Positions 1 through 8,197 of a stretch of DNA of 8,753 nucleotides are shown piece after piece. Positions within the stretch are counted from its first letter, which is position 1, and every line of letters starts with the position of its first letter. Source of the DNA: Thermoplasmata archaeon (lineage in GTDB: Archaea > Thermoplasmatota > Thermoplasmata > Halarchaeoplasmatales > Halarchaeoplasmataceae); assembly GCA_019594305.1 (NCBI GenBank), contig JAFDTZ010000093.1:1-8753 (forward strand). Reading direction: 5' to 3'. Position numbers and translations under genes: made by a program. The notes under the pieces were generated by a model. The model was not told the origin of the DNA. It made no database searches and was given only the letters and a program-made list of their open reading frames with translations.

Positions 1-377
1 ATGCTAGATTCATCATATCGTGTTTCTTCACCGTCGGAACAGAAACCTTTGAAATTAATTGTAAAGGAACCGGATCTGACCGCAGTTATTTCAACCTCAA
101 ATGTATTGGAAACATTTGATTGTGCCGATTGCGGATTTACAAGTAATCCTAAAGGAACGTCGAATACTTCAAGACTCCAATTTTCTGCATTATTCCCGAA
201 GGTCCCTCCAACTTCGATCTCATACGAAACGGTTTCATTAACGAATACCTCTGTCGGACCGGATATATATATATTCACACCGGTACGCCTTAAACCGCTC
301 TGTGCAGAAGATATGGATACGATCAAAACCGACATTAGAAAGATACACATTATTCTTGTCCAATTTAATCTATTCAT
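1..377 (-). CDS. Secreted/cell-surface protein with Ig-like domain, 5' part only (runs off left edge)
   Basis: Read on the minus strand from an ATG at 377-375, the frame stays open to the left edge and gives 125 residues of an incomplete protein. The N-terminus is a classic signal peptide: a basic start (MNRLNWTR), a hydrophobic core at about residues 9-20, and a likely cleavage site after SISSA (A25). The mature part looks like a beta-sandwich domain of the NEW3/DUF11 or Ig-like kind, with alternating hydrophobic strands such as VSYEIEV and TFEVEITAV. Three N-glycosylation sequons lie in the mature part (N47-E-T, N66-W-S, N88-V-S). The ATG sits one base after the TGA of the oligosaccharyltransferase gene, behind a strong Shine-Dalgarno, so the two are probably cotranscribed and translationally coupled. 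I do not recognise a specific family. The protein could be a substrate, a partner of the transferase, or an unrelated surface protein. An open plus-strand frame over the same bases is its shadow. Confidence 0.85.
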   Translation of the reverse strand, partial: MNRLNWTRIMCIFLMSVLIVSISSAQSGLRRTGVNIYISGPTEVFVNETVSYEIEVGGTFGNNAENWSLEVFDVPLGLLVNPQSAQSNVSNTFEVEITAVRSGSFTINFKGFCSDGEETRYDESS

Positions 378-378
378 C

Positions 379-3300
379 TCAGATCCACCTCTTCTTGCGT
401 ACAATGTAGAAACCGCCGATTATTGCAAGGGCGACTATCAGTGCCCAATGCCATGTTTTCAAACCGAAAACGTCCCTCTCAAGAGAGATATCATCGCCTA
501 TGATATTCAGACCATGTATATCTGATAAGAGAGAGGGTTTATGGATTCTGAAGGATTCTGTATCGTGTATCGACGGATTGCCCTGTGAGGTCACCTCTAT
601 CTCAACAGCTACGTTTGAATTTGGATTTGAGGTTATCGGGATCAAAGAAACAGCTATTTCGCTTGTTCCACCGTCCGTAATTATATCAGTTTGAGATTGA
701 ACGGATACATTCCAGCCTTGGGTTTTTAGATACTCTTTGTTTAGTATCTCGATATCGTAAATATCATCCCCGTTTCCAGTATTCTCTACGCTAATATAGT
801 AAATTATCCTACCTCTGTCTAGCTGTCTTTTGGTAACCGTTGGTTCTATATTCACACCGTAATGCTGGGCTATGTTTATGGGTAGGGTCATCTCGGCAGT
901 TTCGTCCGAGTTCATGGACTCTGCCATGAACGAGATGGGTGGATGGTTTACAGATGCATCTTCACTGATATTTACGGTTACCTTTAAGTTTCTGACTTCT
1001 CCGGCAGGTACATCCAATTTACTTGGTTCAAAATCAAGTTTCCATATGGCCGTCGGTGATGAGAATGTGTAGGTATCTCTAGTATTCCCGGTATTCTCAA
1101 CCTGAAGTATAAATTCTAAACGTTCGCCTTGTTCTCCTGTTTTCGGGTCAACATCGTGGAATTGGATACCATAGGTTCTCGATACCTCCAGATGTAGATC
1201 TAACTCCATACTGTATTTGAGCTCTAATTCTCTAGTATATCTGTAGGCGGTTTCAACACCATCTACTTCTTCGGTGGTAGATGCGAGGATTCCGTAATTC
1301 CCCGACGGAAGAATAATCTCGTAAAACCCATCGGTATCTGTAGAAAATTCTCTTCGACCTCTTTTATCAAGATAACGTATAGCTACATCCGCTTCGGTTG
1401 GATCTCCGGACCTTCTCACGGTACCGATTAATTGTATCCCTTTACTAAGAGAAATTGTAAGATGATCGTCCTCGTCGGGCATAAGGAATTCATCAAATTC
1501 CGCGTAAAGGCCTTTGGGACCACTGTAAAAAGTATAGATGGTGTACAGACCTTGAGATAACTCCAATTCAAAGTTTCCGTCACCGTTTGTAACAACGGAT
1601 GTTGATATTGCATCCGGACTGATGCTAATGAACTCCAATTTAATATCAGCAACCCCTCGGCCCTCTATATATATCGAACCTGTTAAAGTAGCATTTATGA
1701 ATTTACGACCTAATGGTATCGCAGGTGCAGTGGAGGTAACCATGTCGTAGACCTCATTATAATAGTAATAAACTTCTCTGAGTACACCGTTTACCGGCTC
1801 TATTTGATAATGATCTACGGATACTTCGTAACCGCCTGGCGGAAGTATCACCGAAAATGTTCCCTCAATATCTGTAGTCTTATTCAAGATATAACCCGTA
1901 TCGAGACATTCGATCAAGACCGGTATATCATTCTTAGGCTCACCTTCGTAGGTTATGAAAGGTGAGAAGGTGATACCCCTTTCAAGTGTAACGTTCACTG
2001 TCTTGGGTGCATATACCTGGATCGTAGATATATTAACGAGTTCATTTTCAGAATAATCGGCCCAGAGCGTGTATGTACCTGGGATGAGGTATACTTCGAA
2101 GATATCATCCACGTACATCATTATATCTTCAGGACCCCTTAGATGAATCTGTGCTTCTGCAGCATCACCTAGATCGTCTTGGATATGCCCGGTAAGCTTT
2201 ACTTTACGCTCAATCACGAATGAAGCGTCCATATCTATACCGGAGTCTAGTGATATCTCATCTGAAAGATACAATTTCTCTTCATATCCATAGGGATAAT
2301 CAATACTAACAGTATAATCTCCGGGCTGAATGGATACACTGTAGCTCTCTCCGGATATATCGATCTCTTTACGTTGTGCTCCCCTTCCGATCGGTTCGAA
2401 TACCATCGGGATAGTTTCTGGTATATCCGGACTTTGATATGTTATGTCTCCGGACAAAGTTATGTTCTTTGCATCTAAGGGTATATATTCTGGGATGTAT
2501 TCATCTTCTGGTATTGTAAATTCTTCAGAGTGGAATCCCTCTTTGTCATAGCTCAGTGTGATGTCTTTTTCGTAGGGTAGAATCAAGGTGTATTCTCCGT
2601 TTAGCTGAGAGGGTATCTGAATGGTAAATCCGTCTTTGAAATTAGCTGTTACATAAGCAGATATACCTTCTCCTGTGTCGAATTCACCGTCACGGTCAAG
2701 GTCTCGATATATAACACCTTCCAATCTGAATCCTTGCTGTCCTTCCATATTGATATTCACATTGTTGTCTACCGAAATTCTCGAACGATACATGATATCA
2801 TTCCCGAACAGATTCATTCCATAAACTGAGTAATCTCCCGAGGGCAGAAGTACAGAAAATTGTCCTTCTATATTTGTAAATGCTAATGCTTCCTTGTCCT
2901 CGCTACCCGAGAAAAGGATCTGGAATTCTTCTATAGGGCTTCCGACATATTGTACAACCCCTGTAACTCTATGTGCCTCTTTGAACTCAGCTATCAATAT
3001 ATCTTCATAGGGTAAATTTATGGTATTGATGTAAGCATATTTATCGGTGTTCTTGTGGTGTGTCCCGTATATCCTATAGTAACCGATAGGCAACTTTATC
3101 TCTAATTCTCCATCTTTATCTGCGGTAACCGACCTGGGATATGCAATGGGATCCATTATCGGTGTGAAGCTGAGTTTTTGATAGGGTATAGGTTGTCCGC
3201 TTCTTTGAGCTATGCCTTTAACCGTAAACGCACTTGTGATGGTGATGTTCCTTTCTAGTGTATCTCCTGATAACACATTAAAGATATGTTTGCCTTCAGC

Positions 3301-6300
3301 GACGGTGTATTCTTCATGTAACACCTCCATCTCATAGATTCCAGGGGATAGATGTGTCAGAGTATAATTACCCTCATTTTCTATTATGAATGAGTGTGTA
3401 TTTTTGGAAACCGTGTGCTTAACCTGTAATTCTATATCTTCGGTAATATCATCATCAATTGAAACATAACCTACAATCGAACCTGTGGATACCTTTATGT
3501 CGTGAGTTACTGTTTCTCCGGCTTCTATAGACAGTTGAGATGGAGATGTGCCTTCGATATCCGTTTTTATAGTGTATCTCCCGGGTGCGACGTTGAAGAT
3601 ATCGAAGGATCCATCATCGGACTTCGTGGTTCTCTCTATACCTAAATCATCGTTCACTATGGTAACTTCTCCGGGTACCAAGGTATCTTCCCCTTGTGTG
3701 TAAGTACCGTCATCATTCATATCTATGTAAACATGGCCGTTTATCGAACCTGCTTCAATTTCGAAGTCTTTTTGTATAAGATAATCCCACCTGCCGTCCC
3801 CGGAACGATCTACACGTTTTCTCATCGCCTGATCCCTGGTTACGGTGAATGAAGAATGCCCCATAGTTATCTCCTCTAATTGTTGAATGGGCGATTCCAT
3901 CCCACCGGTCGAGACTACTATCGTAACGTCGCCGTGAGGTGCATAGATGCTGTAATAACCGTCCTTATCGGTGAAGGTAGTTTTATGAGGTACCCCCATC
4001 TCATCCAGTATCGTAATCCGTGCACCTTCTACAGGTGAGCGATCTTCCAAGGTTACCGTACCACTTACTATTGCACCGTGATAGTACTCCAAAAATACAA
4101 CACCTTGACTCAGGTAACTCATGGCGCTGAGGTCAACGGTACCGTTACCTTCTTCTTGGTATCGTAAAGCCTCTTGGAAAGATACGGCGCGCCATTCATC
4201 AGGGTGATCACGTACCTCTTCCTGAGGATATGGGTTATAATATGCCGTTCTGTAAGACATCTTGAAGTTATTTAGACCCCATCCGGGCATCGGCTGTAAC
4301 TGTTCATTATTAATAGTTGGAACACCCTCTTCTTCACCTACCCAGTGTCCCGCATAACCTATGAAAGTTCTATAAAGCATTGAGTTATAGAACATATCGT
4401 GGTATCTGATGTCGTAATCAACGATCATAACTTCCGGTGGAACGTCATCCGGGTCCTCATATTCATTGCCGAATTCATCTATAAGATAGATCGTAAAGAA
4501 ATCATATGGTGTACGCATACCCCCTTCTTCGTCCATGCGATGATCGGACAGTTTTGCGGGCGCATAAAAGATACCGGTTTGTCTACCGGAGAAAGGAAAT
4601 AGCCTTGTATCCACGGCGATATGCTGTATGATCTTGTCCATATGAGTTGTAATATCATAATATAGTTCAACCAATGTATCATGTTTTTCGTAAGCTAAAA
4701 GTCCCATGGTCTTAGCGTATCTGAGGTTTGCGTTCGAGATATCATCAGCTCTTGGGTGATACCTATCCGGGTTAGATAATACCTCTTCACGGAATGCTCC
4801 TGGATCACGGAACGCATCATCGAGTTCTTCGGTTTTTTCCTCGCCGATGTGTCTAACCAATATCTCTCTGATCTCTCCTTCGAAGGAACCGTCTTTACGA
4901 TAGGGCTCCTCAAGCATTCTGACTATAAGTAGCGAAAGTGTCTCAGATTCATTCTGTGACATGAGAACATTACCTGCTAGCTGGTGTCCCCATAGGAAAT
5001 TGTCGGCTACCGTTGGTGTCCTTCCCCGGGCTACGCTTTCAAAACCGTAGTCCCACCAGCTCAAGAATGCAGGACGATCTTCGGGTGGAAGATGAGAATT
5101 TTCTTCACTTAACCAATCCCATGCCGCAGGCCAATAATCCGTAGGTTTATCCAAACCATATCCAAAGGCTCCAAAATGCCAGATATCTCCTCGTGTTTCG
5201 TTGTAGTCGTCGGGCCTCAGGAAGTTCGGTAGTGTCTGATATACCTGCCTATCATACTGACGTTTGTTTTCAAAGGGAATCCCCGCATCCAAACCGGACA
5301 TCACGTTGGGCAGTAGAAGGATGAAAACCACAAATAACACCGAAATAACATGGGGTACAGTGATTGCTTTTTTCAAACCCGATAACATATTTCCTTTGCT
5401 TTTGGAGAGTCTGTATGTAAAATCTTGAAATTTGCTCTTTTCCACTATTAATGCAACTACCCAACCTGCCGTTAGAGCAAAAGCCGGAGAGCCGTTGAAG
5501 ATAAATCTCGCCGCTGAAAGGGACATGTATATGGCAAAGGCGGTCCACACAAGAATGAAAAGAAATTCGGTGTTCCAATTACTTTTGAAATGCCATATAG
5601 CTAGAGCTATACCTATGATTGATAGGAAGAAGCTAGCCGGTCCGAAAGAGAGAACAATATTACTGAACTCCGGTGCCTGCGCCTCTGCGATCGTTTCATA
5701 GGCTTTGGTTCGAGCAAAATATCCTGCACCGCTAAGCATTACATCCATCAGTGCTGGTGACACATAGACCGCATAAACAATAAATCCTATCACTATCGCG
5801 ATGAGTGTGGAGTATATCAAAATCCACGGAAAATCTCTAGTGATGGTCAAGAAAATACCACCGATCAATCCTAGTATGATAAGGATCAGAGGTACATCGA
5901 ACCAAGTACCGATTCCATGAGGTAAGTTTGCCCCTACGTTGGCGCCGTAATAGAATGGTGCTGCAACTAATACACAGACCACAAGTGAGATCATGACACA
6001 AAATGTAACGCCAGTCGAATCTCGATAACGTACTCTGTCTATTAAAAGCTGTATATAGTAGTAACTAAGAACGATCACTATTACATAGGCCCAACCCTGC
6101 CAGCTCAAAGCAACGGTGGCGAAACACATTCCAGCCATGGAGGCATACAAGAGGGATTTTTTATTATCGGATATAAAGGTAGATAATCCGCTTTTAACGC
6201 TATTCAATTTACCCCATTTTTCTATCCACGTAATATCATCTGGTATGCCTTTAAGTGCCTTCATGAGAAAATAAAATCCGGATATTGCAAAGAACAGGTA

Positions 6301-6861
6301 GATTGCATCGTGATCAGCATTGCCTATAGGACTTCGCTGAAGATGTCCGGCGCTGATAGCCAGGAAGAATGCAGCTGCAATTCCCGCCCGCTTTCCAAAG
6401 GTGTCTCTCCCAACCAAGTACGTAGGGAATATTGTAAGGGCTCCCCAGAATGCGGTTGACAGTATCAAGGAATAGTGTAAACTCTTTGAAAAATCACCGA
6501 CGAACGGTCTGAACAGATGTGCGGAGAGAACCGTAGTCCAACCATAAAATGGAGGACGTGGATTTCGAACACCCATGGGGAAATTTATCATGGGGTCATG
6601 TAGCAAGTGCCGGTTGTTAAAGGCAATATATTCAACTATTCTCTCATAGTAATAAGCATCTGATCCCCCGGTAAGCAAAAATGGGGTTCCGTATTTGGTC
6701 GACATTTCCAACGCAAAGTAGGCCCTTAAAAAGAAAGCTAGTATGAAGATGCCAGTAAGACATATTAAAGTACTCCATTTGTCTTCAACTATCGACCTTT
6801 CGTTTTCATCGGTATCCGTTATACCCTTCTTCGTATGTAGGTAAGGTATCTTTAACCTCAT
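379..6861 (-). CDS. aglB: AglB/STT3-type oligosaccharyltransferase fused to a giant repeat-rich extracellular tail
   Basis: The catalytic subunit of archaeal N-glycosylation moves a glycan from a lipid carrier to Asn in N-X-S/T sequons on the outer face of the membrane. Residues 1-520 are a multi-pass membrane region with about 13 hydrophobic segments. The active-site pieces are visible in family order: GGSDAYYY (metal-binding D68), NADHDA (D183, D185), TIAE (E393, the TIxE motif of external loop 5), ARF (R452, the sequon-binding Arg position) and WWDYG at 602-606. I could not place the DK/MI motif with certainty. Residues 740-775 include HIAVDTRLFP and TGIFYAPAKL, a pattern I associate with Thermoplasmata homologues. 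From about 929 follow some eleven beta-sandwich repeats (to about 1892), two NEW3/COG1470-like domains (about 1896-1997 and 2000-2106) and a C-terminal membrane anchor (about 2134-2155) ending KKRWI. Usual AglB proteins are about 800-1000 aa; this one is 2160. The ATG at 6861 is preceded by an SD and an in-frame TGA. Confidence 0.93.
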   Translation of the reverse strand: MRLKIPYLHTKKGITDTDENERSIVEDKWSTLICLTGIFILAFFLRAYFALEMSTKYGTPFLLTGGSDAYYYERIVEYIAFNNRHLLHDPMINFPMGVRNPRPPFYGWTTVLSAHLFRPFVGDFSKSLHYSLILSTAFWGALTIFPTYLVGRDTFGKRAGIAAAFFLAISAGHLQRSPIGNADHDAIYLFFAISGFYFLMKALKGIPDDITWIEKWGKLNSVKSGLSTFISDNKKSLLYASMAGMCFATVALSWQGWAYVIVIVLSYYYIQLLIDRVRYRDSTGVTFCVMISLVVCVLVAAPFYYGANVGANLPHGIGTWFDVPLILIILGLIGGIFLTITRDFPWILIYSTLIAIVIGFIVYAVYVSPALMDVMLSGAGYFARTKAYETIAEAQAPEFSNIVLSFGPASFFLSIIGIALAIWHFKSNWNTEFLFILVWTAFAIYMSLSAARFIFNGSPAFALTAGWVVALIVEKSKFQDFTYRLSKSKGNMLSGLKKAITVPHVISVLFVVFILLLPNVMSGLDAGIPFENKRQYDRQVYQTLPNFLRPDDYNETRGDIWHFGAFGYGLDKPTDYWPAAWDWLSEENSHLPPEDRPAFLSWWDYGFESVARGRTPTVADNFLWGHQLAGNVLMSQNESETLSLLIVRMLEEPYRKDGSFEGEIREILVRHIGEEKTEELDDAFRDPGAFREEVLSNPDRYHPRADDISNANLRYAKTMGLLAYEKHDTLVELYYDITTHMDKIIQHIAVDTRLFPFSGRQTGIFYAPAKLSDHRMDEEGGMRTPYDFFTIYLIDEFGNEYEDPDDVPPEVMIVDYDIRYHDMFYNSMLYRTFIGYAGHWVGEEEGVPTINNEQLQPMPGWGLNNFKMSYRTAYYNPYPQEEVRDHPDEWRAVSFQEALRYQEEGNGTVDLSAMSYLSQGVVFLEYYHGAIVSGTVTLEDRSPVEGARITILDEMGVPHKTTFTDKDGYYSIYAPHGDVTIVVSTGGMESPIQQLEEITMGHSSFTVTRDQAMRKRVDRSGDGRWDYLIQKDFEIEAGSINGHVYIDMNDDGTYTQGEDTLVPGEVTIVNDDLGIERTTKSDDGSFDIFNVAPGRYTIKTDIEGTSPSQLSIEAGETVTHDIKVSTGSIVGYVSIDDDITEDIELQVKHTVSKNTHSFIIENEGNYTLTHLSPGIYEMEVLHEEYTVAEGKHIFNVLSGDTLERNITITSAFTVKGIAQRSGQPIPYQKLSFTPIMDPIAYPRSVTADKDGELEIKLPIGYYRIYGTHHKNTDKYAYINTINLPYEDILIAEFKEAHRVTGVVQYVGSPIEEFQILFSGSEDKEALAFTNIEGQFSVLLPSGDYSVYGMNLFGNDIMYRSRISVDNNVNINMEGQQGFRLEGVIYRDLDRDGEFDTGEGISAYVTANFKDGFTIQIPSQLNGEYTLILPYEKDITLSYDKEGFHSEEFTIPEDEYIPEYIPLDAKNITLSGDITYQSPDIPETIPMVFEPIGRGAQRKEIDISGESYSVSIQPGDYTVSIDYPYGYEEKLYLSDEISLDSGIDMDASFVIERKVKLTGHIQDDLGDAAEAQIHLRGPEDIMMYVDDIFEVYLIPGTYTLWADYSENELVNISTIQVYAPKTVNVTLERGITFSPFITYEGEPKNDIPVLIECLDTGYILNKTTDIEGTFSVILPPGGYEVSVDHYQIEPVNGVLREVYYYYNEVYDMVTSTAPAIPLGRKFINATLTGSIYIEGRGVADIKLEFISISPDAISTSVVTNGDGNFELELSQGLYTIYTFYSGPKGLYAEFDEFLMPDEDDHLTISLSKGIQLIGTVRRSGDPTEADVAIRYLDKRGRREFSTDTDGFYEIILPSGNYGILASTTEEVDGVETAYRYTRELELKYSMELDLHLEVSRTYGIQFHDVDPKTGEQGERLEFILQVENTGNTRDTYTFSSPTAIWKLDFEPSKLDVPAGEVRNLKVTVNISEDASVNHPPISFMAESMNSDETAEMTLPINIAQHYGVNIEPTVTKRQLDRGRIIYYISVENTGNGDDIYDIEILNKEYLKTQGWNVSVQSQTDIITDGGTSEIAVSLIPITSNPNSNVAVEIEVTSQGNPSIHDTESFRIHKPSLLSDIHGLNIIGDDISLERDVFGLKTWHWALIVALAIIGGFYIVRKKRWI
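382..391 (-). promoter_or_regulatory. Shine-Dalgarno site of the downstream secreted-protein gene
   Basis: The minus-strand sequence GAGGTGGATC, inside the last codons of the oligosaccharyltransferase gene, closely matches the archaeal anti-SD partner (AGGAGGTGATC). GAGGTG ends 8 bases before the ATG at 377. It fixes the start of the partial gene and supports coupled translation across the TGA-G-ATG junction. Confidence 0.7.
1186..4077 (-). repeat. Protein-level tandem array of about 11 carboxypeptidase-regulatory-like beta-sandwich repeats
   Basis: This is the part of the oligosaccharyltransferase gene encoding residues about 929-1892. Units are roughly 75-100 residues and share a turn signature of the form D-x-(D/E)-G-x-(F/Y)-x-(I/V)-x-L-P-x-G-x-Y. 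Examples are TDKDGYYSIYAPHGD, KSDDGSFDIFNVAPGRYTI, TNIEGQFSVLLPSGDYSV, TDIEGTFSVILPPGGYEV and TDTDGFYEIILPSGNYGI. Many units start with a G-x-(V/I) strand such as VSGTVT, INGHVY, LEGVIY, LTGHIQ or LIGTVR. The units are diverged from one another, so the array is ancient and not a recent DNA-level expansion. This pattern is typical of CarboxypepD_reg, SdrD-B and transthyretin-like domains in surface proteins. Exact boundaries are my estimates. Confidence 0.8.
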
Positions 6862-6864
6862 TAT

Positions 6865-6917
6865 CCTTCACCTTAACAAATGTATTCCCACTCATGATAC
6901 CTTCTCATATTTATATA
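6865..6917 (-). promoter_or_regulatory. Promoter and ribosome binding site of the oligosaccharyltransferase gene
   Basis: A TATA box reads TATATAAATAT on the minus strand at 6917-6907. With usual archaeal spacing the transcript would start near 6886, leaving a leader of about 25 bases. That leader holds AAGGTGAAGG (6874-6865), whose GGTGA matches the 16S 3' end and lies 6 bases before the ATG. No T-run terminator is visible after trpS, so read-through from trpS is also possible. Confidence 0.6.
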
Positions 6918-6947
6918 TTGTCAGTGTCAGAGGGGGTATTGGCTATT

Positions 6948-8084
6948 TTAATCGGTTAATAGAAAGTCTGATAGTAAATCTTTTGCCTTTTCTCTTCCTT
7001 TTTTGTGCTTTTTCAGGAAAGTATTAACTTTCTCGATGAGTTGAGATTTGCATTCTCCGCATAAAATGTCTCCATCTCTGCATCTACGATAAATATCGTT
7101 TATTATCTCATCGTTTTCTTCAAATATGTAGTAACGGTAGTTTTGTATTGCGCATATATCGGGATTCCCACCTTTCTCACGTTGTTCTTTTGCCGAAATA
7201 CAACCTCCGGTAAAGGCATTCGACAGTTTAGACTTAACATCCTCAGGTGTATCTGTTGTGAATATGGTTGTTTTTGGCATGCTAGCGGACATTTTTCCGG
7301 TTCCGTCTAGTGAAGGCGCTAACTTATTATGTAGCAGTGCAGGCTTAAGGTATCCGATTTTAGACGCCACATCTCTGGTCAGTCTGAAGTGGGGATCCTG
7401 ATCTATACCGCAGGGTATCACCACTGGTACATCATGTCCTTTAAGCTCGGTCGGTAAAAAACAGGGGGCGGACTGTATGGTAGTGTAAAATATGCTTCCC
7501 ACATTGGTAGAATTATCGAACCCGAAAACAGCCTTCACGTTAGAGAAGTTCAATCTTTTTGCCACCTTTAATGCAATGGGATAAAGTGTACTTATATAAT
7601 CTGTGTCTATCAGTATATGGGTTTTTTCGGGGTCAAAACCCAAGGCAATCACATCAAGAGCGTTCTCCAAAGCATATGCATGGGTTGTTTCTTGATCCAT
7701 ATCAAAGTTAAAAAGAAATTTTTCGTCATCGGTCAACTGGAAGTATAGTTCTACATCGAATTTATCCTGTAACCATTTCGCGAATATCCATGGCATGAGA
7801 TGTCCGACATGGGTGTGTCCTGATGGCCCCCTACCGGTGTACATTGCGAAATGGTTACCCTTCTCGTATTCGTCCAGTATCCAGTTAAAATCACGATGAG
7901 AGTAAAATATTTCTCGGGCAAGCATGAAGTGAAGCTCTCCTGTGATATCTTCGATCCTATCAAGAAGTTCCTTGTCAATGTGGGAGGTTCCGAACCGCTC
8001 TATCAGATCTTCGTAATCTATATTGCCGCTGGCTTCCCAAGGTGTAACGACATAATCTTCCTTCGGATTGTTTTTCTCTTCCAT
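6948..8084 (-). CDS. trpS: Tryptophanyl-tRNA synthetase (archaeal/eukaryotic type)
   Basis: A cytoplasmic class Ic aminoacyl-tRNA synthetase that activates tryptophan with ATP and charges tRNA-Trp. From the chosen start it has 378 residues, usual for archaeal TrpRS. Visible landmarks are DYVVTPWEASG near the N-terminus, the HIGH-type nucleotide site GPSGHTHVGH (HVGH at 92-95), GIDQDPHFRLTRD (226-238), the KMSKS-type loop GKMSASMP (KMSAS at 264-268) and the family ending DGDILCGECKSQL (about 337-349). Nothing is missing, so it should be active. The frame is open to another ATG at 8129 (393 residues). I prefer 8084 because family members start shortly before the DYVVTPW block and because a TATA-like box (8120-8111) would place a nearly leaderless transcript there, while 8129 has no well-spaced SD. 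It is followed by the oligosaccharyltransferase gene on the same strand after about 86 bases. Confidence 0.95.
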   Translation of the reverse strand: MEEKNNPKEDYVVTPWEASGNIDYEDLIERFGTSHIDKELLDRIEDITGELHFMLAREIFYSHRDFNWILDEYEKGNHFAMYTGRGPSGHTHVGHLMPWIFAKWLQDKFDVELYFQLTDDEKFLFNFDMDQETTHAYALENALDVIALGFDPEKTHILIDTDYISTLYPIALKVAKRLNFSNVKAVFGFDNSTNVGSIFYTTIQSAPCFLPTELKGHDVPVVIPCGIDQDPHFRLTRDVASKIGYLKPALLHNKLAPSLDGTGKMSASMPKTTIFTTDTPEDVKSKLSNAFTGGCISAKEQREKGGNPDICAIQNYRYYIFEENDEIINDIYRRCRDGDILCGECKSQLIEKVNTFLKKHKKGREKAKDLLSDFLLTD

Positions 8085-8110
8085 AAGATTCAAATGTGGA
8101 TTACCTTCGG

Positions 8111-8120
8111 TTATAAAAAA
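8111..8120 (-). promoter_or_regulatory. TATA-like box proposed for trpS
   Basis: The minus strand reads TTTTTTATAA at 8120-8111, about 31 bases upstream of the ATG at 8084. At normal archaeal spacing the transcript would start only a few bases before that ATG, a near-leaderless arrangement. If the real start is 8129, this element lies inside the coding region and is not a promoter; the box at 8167-8176 would then serve. Confidence 0.4.
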
Positions 8121-8166
8121 CCTACCCATCCATGCATCACTTACATCGACCTCTCCTTTCTATTCC

Positions 8167-8176
8167 TTTATATATC
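8167..8176. promoter_or_regulatory. TATA box of the DUF457 gene, nearly symmetric and possibly bidirectional
   Basis: The plus strand reads TTTATATATC, centred about 26-27 bases before the ATG at 8198. That is the expected archaeal TATA-to-start distance, so the plus-strand transcript probably begins at the ATG itself (leaderless); no SD is present. On the minus strand the same bases read GATATATAAA, also a good TATA box, which could start a trpS transcript near 8144. One site may therefore serve both divergent genes. Confidence 0.55.
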
Positions 8177-8197
8177 ATATAGTATCTCTTTATTTTT

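Noticed and set aside
262..275. Alternating AT run (TATATATATAT) near the left end as a promoter or repeat
   Set aside because: It lies within the secreted-protein coding frame and encodes an N-I-Y-I-S strand. A TATA box at this place would not precede any gene start in the window.
1..525. Plus-strand open frame of 174 codons at the left edge
   Set aside because: It is antisense to the signal-peptide gene (1-377) and the end of the oligosaccharyltransferase gene. Its composition is that of a shadow frame, with no recognisable domain and no ribosome site upstream.
6806..6895. Minus-strand 29-codon open frame (starts MSGNTFVKVKDNEV) overlapping the oligosaccharyltransferase start in another frame
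   Set aside because: The likely transcript start from the TATA box (about 6886) lies downstream of its ATG, it lacks a clear SD, and the real start at 6861 has a well-placed SD. It is probably chance, although a transcript reading through from trpS could include it.
6862..6947. Possible tRNA or small RNA between trpS and the oligosaccharyltransferase gene
   Set aside because: 86 bases holding a TATA box and an SD; no cloverleaf arms or T-loop sequence.
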